DNA of 64,000 nt from Halicephalobus mephisto (lineage: Eukaryota; Nematoda; Chromadorea; Rhabditida; Panagrolaimidae). The translations under genes and the position numbers were made by a program. The DNA lies in the NCBI GenBank assembly GCA_009193035.1, contig SWDT01000036.1:248001-312000 (forward strand). The letters run 5' to 3'. Below the pieces are notes generated by a model that saw nothing but the letters and a program-made list of their open reading frames with translations, did not search any database and had not been told where the DNA came from. Positions 57,245 through 64,000 of the stretch are shown in pieces (positions within the stretch are counted from its first letter, which is position 1; the number at the start of each line of letters is the position of its first letter).

Positions 57245-57744
57245 GACTTCTGAATCAATATCAAGCTTTAAAATTGCTTTGACAACCAATTAATAATGTT
57301 GAAATGATGAATTTGAAACATTTGTGAAACACGTAATGATATTTTGTCTGAATTTCCGAATGTTATGGATTCTAACGCGTTCCTCAGCTTCTTCATTAGT
57401 TGCTTCAATTTCAAATTTGTTTTACAAAGTCGCGTTTTTTACATTCATATGAATATAATAATACTAATGTAATATCTCATAGATTATTTCCCATATATCC
57501 TCCATCTTATCATTTAAGGATTAATTTGGAAATAAATAATTGTTCAAGGTTTTATGATAGGAGCTAATTCACTTTCTGTGATAAAATAGTTTTATTTTGA
57601 TAGAATTTTGAACTCGAATTCAGAATCTACAAATCCTATTACCCTGTTCTAAGTATCTTTGTCCAAATTTAAAAACATCTGATTTTTTATGCGGCGACTC
57701 TAAGAAGATAATATAAAAGTAACCTATTTCTTTATTTCCTTTAT

Positions 57745-58020
57745 TCCACCTGTATATCAAAGCAAAAATTGCCAAGCACTAAGCACTATTACCACATATT
57801 TAACGTACGTGGGGGATTTTTGGTCCTTTCTCTCCCTCACTATATAAGGGCAGCTTGGGTACTGCTTGCAGGTGCCAACGTCTTCCATCGTGCGCGATCC
57901 TGGGCTAGACGTGGCCAAGCTGTTTTCGCGTCCGGATTTTTCGTGTTGTGTTCATCTGTTATCTTCTTCATCGGATCCGAAAATAACCTATAGTAAATTT
58001 TAAACCTCATCTTTCCAGCG
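57745..58020 (+). mobile_element. GC-rich TATA-containing island, candidate solo LTR
   Basis: A sharply GC-richer block has CTCACTATATAAGGGCAGC (TATA box), a palindromic AACGTACGT upstream and AATAATAAA about 200 bases downstream. TATA plus downstream poly(A) signal in about 280 bases fits an LTR; a stand-alone promoter or small RNA gene also fits. I could not define paired termini or a target-site duplication. Confidence 0.25.
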
Positions 58021-58254
58021 TTTATTAATGAAATAATAAATTCATGGATTCTTGCAAATGCAATCTGAAACATTTTCATTGTTGGTAACGCTTAAAGAAA
58101 AACTTTTAAATAATTAGTTTCTTATGCAAATAGAGGTTATTGCAGTTATGATGTATTTAGATCGACTAGTAATCTATGGTGAACTTTCGTATTTCATTCC
58201 GTCGTATATAACTAGCCACATCTTTAAAGTTCTCAATGATCAACAAATCAGATC

Positions 58255-59280
58255 TCACCAATAATATGTCACTTCTCTTGGGACGATTGAAAACCGAGTA
58301 TTATTCGTAATTACTTCAGATTCTTGTTCATTGGAATCCCCAAAAGAGCCGAAGGAATTTTGTCTGTTTGCAATTGTTTGAGAAACAGTCATGACTTCCA
58401 GCATTTCCTCAGGATTGAGAAGACCTGTTGGACCTACAAAGTGGTGTTTTCTAGTCCTACAGCAATAACGGACACTTACGGACAAATTCGATCAAATCAG
58501 AAACAGCAATCAAAGGGAACCGAATGTATGAAGTTAAACCCAACAAAACTTCTTTCAAATTTTCCGGGGATTCCGGGAGATTTTGCTCCTTACACTGGTT
58601 CTTTCCCCATCTTAAGATCATTAAAAATATGTTCCTCTCCAAAAGGTTGAAAATATGATAGTCATATCTGGTATTTTTCGGAATTGGAAAACTGGAATAC
58701 TCCTCGAAATTACTCGGCCATCCATCGGTTTTCTCCAAAATTACTCGAAGAATAATTTTGTCCAATCGATTAAACTTCTTTGGATTCCACAAAATATCGG
58801 ACGGCATGATTATCTCGATCGCTCGTTGGATAACTTTGGTGTTTTCGAATATGACTGAATTTTGCACAATGTCAATCACGTTTTCTACTGTCATGTTCTT
58901 GACTAGGAAATCTACTATTTGATCGAATAGATTCGTCATCATGTACATTTCGGCCAGGTGCATCAGACCACAAACATTGTCTTCATCGATTTCTACTCGA
59001 TCAGTGTAGAGGAATTCGATAAATACTTTGAAATCTTCATACCTGATTCTCGGGTCGTCAATCTTGATTGGTTTATCATCTTTAGGAGCTAAAGGGCCGT
59101 AAAGCATCTTTTCAAACACTTCCGATCTAGAGACAAGGATTATCTTGTGAGCTGAGATGTCCTGAAAAAACTTATGGAATTTATCTTAAATTTCAGACTT
59201 ACACGTCCTTCGACTTGAAAAATAACATCAGAATGCTTAGAGTTTTGAAATAACTTTTTAAGACAAGAAGTCACATCCAT
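58255..59280 (-). CDS. BTB/POZ-BACK domain protein (312 aa)
   Basis: Seen: exons 59280-59203, 59161-58480 and 58433-58255 (78, 682 and 179 bases) join in frame and end in TGA. The BTB fold covers about residues 1-110 (HSDVIFQVEGRDISAHKIIL, EVFEKMLYGPLA, FIEFLYTDRVEIDEDNV, HLAEMYMMTNL). A BACK-like helical region covers about 115-240 (WGKNQCKEQNLPESPENL, IRFPLIAVSDL). The splice at 58480/58433 uses a perfect GTAAGT and restores EFVRPTGLLNPEEML. Known: such proteins often act as substrate adaptors for CUL3 ubiquitin ligase. No Kelch or MATH domain follows, so its partner is unknown. A 27-base mini-exon with good splice signals (59411-59385) lies just upstream and may be an additional 5' exon. 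Confidence 0.85.
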
Positions 59281-60358
59281 CTGTATTGGTAGGAATAAAA
59301 CTAACAGCTCACTAAGGATGATAATGCACTTTTAAGCAAGAACAAAGGTGAAGATGAAGCTTGTTAACGAAAATGTGTACTCACCAGTAAGCAACTTGTC
59401 ACTGCTCTGACCTAGAAAGAAAGTTTTTCTGGTGAAAGTAAAAAAGTATATTTGTTTGTTCATTCCTTGTTCTTCGCTTTTGTAAGATTTGTAATTTTTT
59501 TTGTAAAAAATTCTTTAAGGTTTAATTACCCAAAATCAGAGTTATCATCAAAAAGTTACATTTCAACTGTTCGATCATAAATGAACTCTGCGGTTTATAT
59601 TATTGGAATTGTTGTAGACCTATTTTAGTTGGTCAAAAGATGAAACTTTTCTGACACCTATAAACCTTTATCGAGCAGTACTTTAAAGAATAATTATCTT
59701 CTACGTATCTCAATCAAAAGCAACTTTATCTCTATGTCGTTGAAGTCCTTGCTGCTCATAACAGAATCTCCTTGCGGAGCATTCTTAAGCCCGTCTCATC
59801 CAGGTTAGTCCATATACTGTTATTAGATCACTTTCACATCTCATTTTTGGTCTTTCTTTCTTCAAGTTATAAAGTTTTGTGTAACTGACTAAATGTTATC
59901 TTTTACTAGACACAAAATATATAGAAAAGTATTACGATAAGTAGCGTAACATCCAAGGAACTGCGACTGACGTGACGTATTCCCTTTTATACTCCCCAGC
60001 AGAGAAGACTGTTTATCCTCCAATGCCCTGAATATATCTGGTCTTGAAGACTACACATCCACAATAGTAAGATTATTAGGAATTGAATAAAAGTTGTCGA
60101 ATTGTTTCATAGGAAAAGTTAAATGTGATCTGCTTAGGATAAAGATAACCGAAAAGATACTTCAATAAAATAGTTCTAATTTGAATTTCTAAAACGAATT
60201 TTGTTTCCAGGATATGGAGTAAAGAGAGAACGTCCTAATTGAAAGTCGAAGTTGCGCTGATTTTAAAAAAAATTACCTGAGTATTTCTACCACTTTAATT
60301 CACTTTTTTGATCTAAAATGCATCGCATATTTTTCAGACAAATGGAAAAAATTTTGGC
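59281..60358. other. Intergenic region, possible BTB mini-exon
   Basis: The only structured item is the minus-strand 27-base segment 59411-59385, between TTTCTTTCTAG and GGTGAGTAC. Otherwise it is AT-rich with no gene. Confidence 0.5.
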
Positions 60359-60429
60359 TCTTCGGCCGGGAATCGAACCCGGGTCTCGTGAGTGACAGTC
60401 ACGGATACTGACCACTATACTACCGAAGA
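60359..60429 (-). tRNA. tRNA-Asp (anticodon GTC)
   Basis: Read on the minus strand from 60429, the 7-bp acceptor stem TCTTCGG pairs with CCGAAGA. The D arm contains the A box TAGTATAGTGG. The anticodon arm CGTGA-CTGTCAC-TCACG exposes GTC, and the T arm CCGGG-TTCGATT-CCCGG contains the B box GGTTCGATTCC. All stems pair perfectly and the length is 71 without CCA, with no intron. It should charge aspartate and read GAC/GAT codons. Confidence 0.97.
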
Positions 60430-61677
60430 TGAAGGAAGCACGTTCAGGCTGGCTGTTGAGCGCTCGCTCTCTCAGGGCAAATGTGTGACTTCGTCTCCTT
60501 CAGTTCACCCGCACTAAGCTGTGCATTTCCCAAGTAGTCAATCTTAATAAGCAAAAGTAAATTGATAGCTTTGGGAAAATTTAAATAAGAAGTAATCTGC
60601 TTGATTTTCCCTAATTTTACTGATGTTTGGAAAAAAATTTAAAAAATTAACGTGAGAGTCACGTAACTAGACTCAGGAAATTACGAAAGTTAAAAATAAT
60701 TTGACAATCGTGCTTAACATATTTCCAGTTAAGATTACCGTCATCCGAGTGGAATCGAAAAAGGAAATATGTGGTTCAAAATGAGAGTAATAAAGGAACC
60801 AGCGGATATGGAAGTTTCTATTTTTCAATATTTGATATATAAAATTTATAAAATTTATCTAATTCTCTTATTCCAGAAAGAGATTTAACAAAAGCAAATA
60901 ATAAATTCTGAACAATTATCCAATAATTACCAACTATGTTAAGTTTGTCTTCCAAAAAACCACTTTTATTAAATTTCGATGTTTGATATATAAAAACTTT
61001 TATTTTTGTCAAATTCTTCCGTTCTGGGAGGACATTTAATAAAAATTGAGTGTAAATTTTAAACAGCCATTTCAATAAATGGAAAATGCACTTTAAAACT
61101 GATTGCAAGACTCCGGTCTAAGTTACTTCTTTTTCAGCTCTAAACAAAATTATAATATTTTTACATTAATGGTTTTTAAATTTCTTTACTGTATTTATAT
61201 ATATTTATATACTTATATATATTTATATACTTATGTATTTTTGCAATTTCATAATTTTTTCATTTCTTTATTTTTGCATATATGAACTTTAAATTGCTAA
61301 ACTTGCATATTGTTTCATATAAATTTACCAATTTCTGATAAGTTTGCAAAATTCTCCATAGTGGTATCCCTCGAAGAGTAGTGATTATTTAAATAATTGC
61401 ATTTTGCTCGAAAAATCAAAACATGTATCTCCGCAAAGAGATCAAACTTTCCAGCTCGATAAACGACGAGACTGGCAGCAGCCCATTTCTTTTTTCCTGC
61501 CGCGAAATGATCTCGCTTCTGAGTTGGCGAATTACGATCTGCTTTCTAAGTCTCGACTGTCAGCAGTTGCATCGTGGATTTCCTTCATATTGCGGATTTT
61601 CATGTTCTTCATATATCCAGCACGATTGTTGTCCGAATATCTCGCTTCCGAGAGAGATAAATCTCGATGTGTTTAGG
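60430..61677. other. Intergenic region tRNA-Asp to copb-2
   Basis: It contains a GC-richer, CTCTC-rich block at 60435-60530, AT-rich sequence to 61400, and the GC-richer copb-2 upstream region (61420-61670). Open frames in the last part overlap in two phases, lack a convincing start and splice context, and are read here as promoter or leader. Confidence 0.55.
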
Positions 61678-61684
61678 TGACGTG
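61678..61684 (+). promoter_or_regulatory. copb-2: TGACGTG element upstream of copb-2
   Basis: TGACGTG lies 104 bases before the copb-2 ATG, in AGGTGACGTGTTCC. Known: TGACGTG is the core of the XBP-1/ATF6-type unfolded-protein-response element, and secretory-pathway genes are typical targets. Its function here is inferred from position and sequence only. Confidence 0.4.
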
Positions 61685-61787
61685 TTCCTCGTTTTTACGT
61701 CCGTGATTTTCTTGCTCTTTTTTTGCGACGTTTTTCTCATAAATTTCACTTTATTTCCAGGGAATAACTGCGAGCTGATTTCCCAGA

Positions 61788-64000
61788 ATGAAGCTCGATG
61801 TAAACCGACGGTTATTGGCCCACTCCGATCGAGTCAAGTCGACAGATCTCCATCCGACGGAACCATGGATGCTCGTGTCCCTCTTCAATGGAAACGTCCA
61901 CATCTGGAACTATGAAAGCCAGCTTCTTGTCAAGTCCTTTGAAGTCTGTGATCTGCCCGTCCGATCAGCCAAGTTTATCGCGAGGAAAAGCTGGATAGTG
62001 ACGGGTTCTGACGACATGCAGATCCGAGTTTTCAACTACAACACTCTGGAGCGAATTCATCAGTTCGAGGCTCACTCCGACTACATTCGATCCATCGTTG
62101 TCCATCCTACGCAGCCTTTTATCATTACCAGCAGTGATGACATGATGGTGAAACTGTGGGACTGGGACAACAAGTGGCAGTTGAAACATACATTCGAAGG
62201 TTAGTTTGCTTCTTAAACTCGTTCTTCATATATGAATTCCGCTTTCCAGGACATACTCATTATGTAATGCAACTTGTAATCAACCCTAAGGACAACAACA
62301 CCTTTGCTTCTGCTTCATTAGATAAGACCATCAAGGTCTGGCAGTTTGGAAGCTCCACCCCGAATTTCACGCTCGAAGGCCACGAGAAAGGAGTCAACTG
62401 TATTGACTATTACCACGGTGGAGACAAGCCTTACCTGATTTCCGGCGCTGATGACAAGTTGGTCAAAATCTGGGACTACCAGAACAAGACGTGTGTTGCT
62501 ACCTTGAGTGAACATTCCCATAACGTTTCTGCTGTTTGCTTCCATCCTGAGCTTCCTATCATTATCACTGGTTCCGAGGATTCCACTGTAAGAATTTACC
62601 ATTCGAACACCAATCGGCTGGAGACTACCTTGAATTATGGACTGGATCGTGTTTGGTGTATCTCCTCTCTGAAGGGCTCCAACAATATCGCTATTGGATA
62701 CGACGATGGATCTGTTGTTGTCAAGCTTGGTCGTGAAGAGCCTGCTGTCTCAATGGATGCTTCAGGGAAGATTCTCTGGGCGAAACACTCTGAAATGCAA
62801 CAAGCGAACTTGAAGGCTATCGATCAAGCTTCTCTTGATGCGGTTCCAGATGGAGAGAGAATCCCAATCTCTGTCAAGGACATGGGAGCCTGTGAAATCT
62901 ACCCCCAGACTTTGGCTCACTCTTCTAATGGACGTTTCGTTGTAGCCTGTGGAGATGGAGAATACATTATCTACACTGCGATGGCTCTTCGTAACAAGGC
63001 CTTTGGTTCTGGTCTGGAGTTTGTCTGGGGAAATGATCCGAGCACTTATGCTGTCCGTGAAAGTTCCACAACAATCACAATCTTTAAGAACTTTAAGGTG
63101 GGATTTTTTACTTGAAATCATTTAAATTTTGATGATTTTAGGAGGCGAGTAAGATCAAGCCAGACATTATCATGTGTGGTATGGATGGGGGGCATTTGCT
63201 TTCAGCCAGATCGTCCAGCTCGCTTTGTTTCTATGATTGGGAAACAAACAAGCTCATCAGAAGAATTGAAATTGCCGCCAAGAAGGTCTACTGGTCAGAA
63301 AGTGGAGATCAAGTTGCCATTGCCGGAGAAGAATCTTTCTACATTCTCAAGTATAACGCTGAGGTTGTTGCCAATGCTAATCCTGACGACATTGGTGTTG
63401 ATGGAATTGAAGATGCTTTTGATGTCATCGGAGAGCAAAATGAATCTGTCAAGACCGCAATCTGGGTCGGCGATTGCTTCATATTTACTACTGGAACGAA
63501 CCGACTGAACTACTATGTCGGTGGAGAAGTTGTCACAATTGCTCACTCCTTCCGTTCACTCTACTTGCTTGGATATATTCAGAAGGATAATAGAATCTAC
63601 CTATGTGATAAGGATCATAATATTGTTTCCTATAGTTTATTGCAATCTGTTTTGGAGTATCAAACGGCTGTTATGCGTCATGACTTTGAAGCTGCCAATC
63701 AATTACTAACCAAGATCCCGAAGGATCAGAGAACTCGTGTTGCTCACTTTTTGGAGAAGCAGGGATTCAGAAGACAAGCTCTCGCTGTGAGTCAAGATCC
63801 TGAACATCGTTTTGAATTGGCTTTGAACCTCGGTGAACTCAGAACTGCTTATGATATTGCTCTTCAAGTCCAAAGTGATGAGAAATGGAACCAACTTGGC
63901 CAGGCCGCTAATTTGCAGAATGAAGTGGAGCTTGCTGCGGAATGTATGGGAAGGGCTAGAGACTATGGAGGTTTGCTTGTTCTTGCTACTGCAACTGGAG
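61788..64000 (+). CDS. copb-2: Coatomer subunit beta' (COPI), 3'-partial
   Basis: Seen: exons 61788-62199, 62250-63097 and 63142 to beyond 64000 join in frame (phase 1, phase 0) and give 706 residues before the edge. The start [18 protein letters not shown] is preceded by TTTCCCAG one base upstream. The WD40 propeller is highly conserved: [76 protein letters not shown] and [19 protein letters not shown]. After it comes the coatomer WD-associated region ([34 protein letters not shown]). Known: beta'-COP sits in the outer layer of COPI coats and reads di-lysine retrieval signals with its propeller. The C-terminal alpha-solenoid has begun by 63650 ([17 protein letters not shown]), and the gene leaves the window there. 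Confidence 0.97.

Noticed and set aside
61404..61680. Two overlapping open frames before copb-2 as upstream coding exons
   Set aside because: Neither joins copb-2 in frame with good splice sites, and the copb-2 start aligns with the known N-terminus of beta'-COP.
1..64000. CRISPR array, bacterial operons or ribosome binding sites
   Set aside because: The window is eukaryotic; the tandem arrays have no repeat-spacer alternation of CRISPR type.

Overview
This window is nuclear DNA from a nematode, most likely a rhabditid close to or within Caenorhabditis. The evidence is the giant muscle gene unc-89 (nematode obscurin), AT-rich introns of about 46-50 bases beside much longer ones, TTTTCAG-type splice acceptors directly before start codons (expected for spliced-leader trans-splicing), the interspersed TACTGTAG motif, and nematode-type families (oac-type acyltransferases, C-type lectins, FkbM-type methyltransferases).

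Region 1 (1-33000): the 3' part of unc-89 on the + strand. Twenty-two coding exons between 1174 and 32993 join with consistent phase at every junction and give about 5,381 residues. The order is 35 Ig domains with one FN3 between Ig33 and Ig34, a degenerate first kinase (PK1), an interkinase linker, Ig36, FN3 and a second kinase (PK2). Two complete genes lie antisense inside introns: a 78-residue secreted Gly/His/Tyr-rich peptide (6860-7429) and a 324-residue secreted protein with two C-type-lectin domains (13791-15759). The introns also hold many tandem arrays and a recurrent palindromic TTCATATATGAA motif.

Region 2 (33000-61400): a lower-density, fast-evolving stretch of family genes, decayed copies and mobile elements. 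On + are an acyltransferase-3/SGNH gene (36421-39017, with a TTAA-flanked MITE in its second intron), a glycosyltransferase-like gene (45119-46069), a frameshifted acyltransferase pseudogene (46695-48962) with a further decayed SGNH fragment (49875-50395), an FkbM-type methyltransferase (51890-52846) and a small TRPA-like channel with no visible ankyrin repeats (54438-57244). On - are an alpha-1,3-fucosyltransferase-like gene (40530-42139, with a frame break), a fragment of the TRPA-like channel (49336-49710), a BTB-BACK gene (58255-59280) and a tRNA-Asp(GTC) (60359-60429). Three diverged copies of one non-coding repeat (about 43.5, 46.15 and 50.4 kb) sit among these genes.

Region 3 (61400-64000): the promoter and 5' two thirds or so of copb-2 (beta'-COP, COPI coat), with a TGACGTG element about 100 bases upstream of the start codon. 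It runs off the right edge.

Functionally the window joins two housekeeping or structural genes (sarcomere M-line and COPI coat) with a middle block of membrane, secretory and surface-chemistry genes. Exon structures were derived by hand from reading frames and splice signals; nothing was searched or aligned by software.
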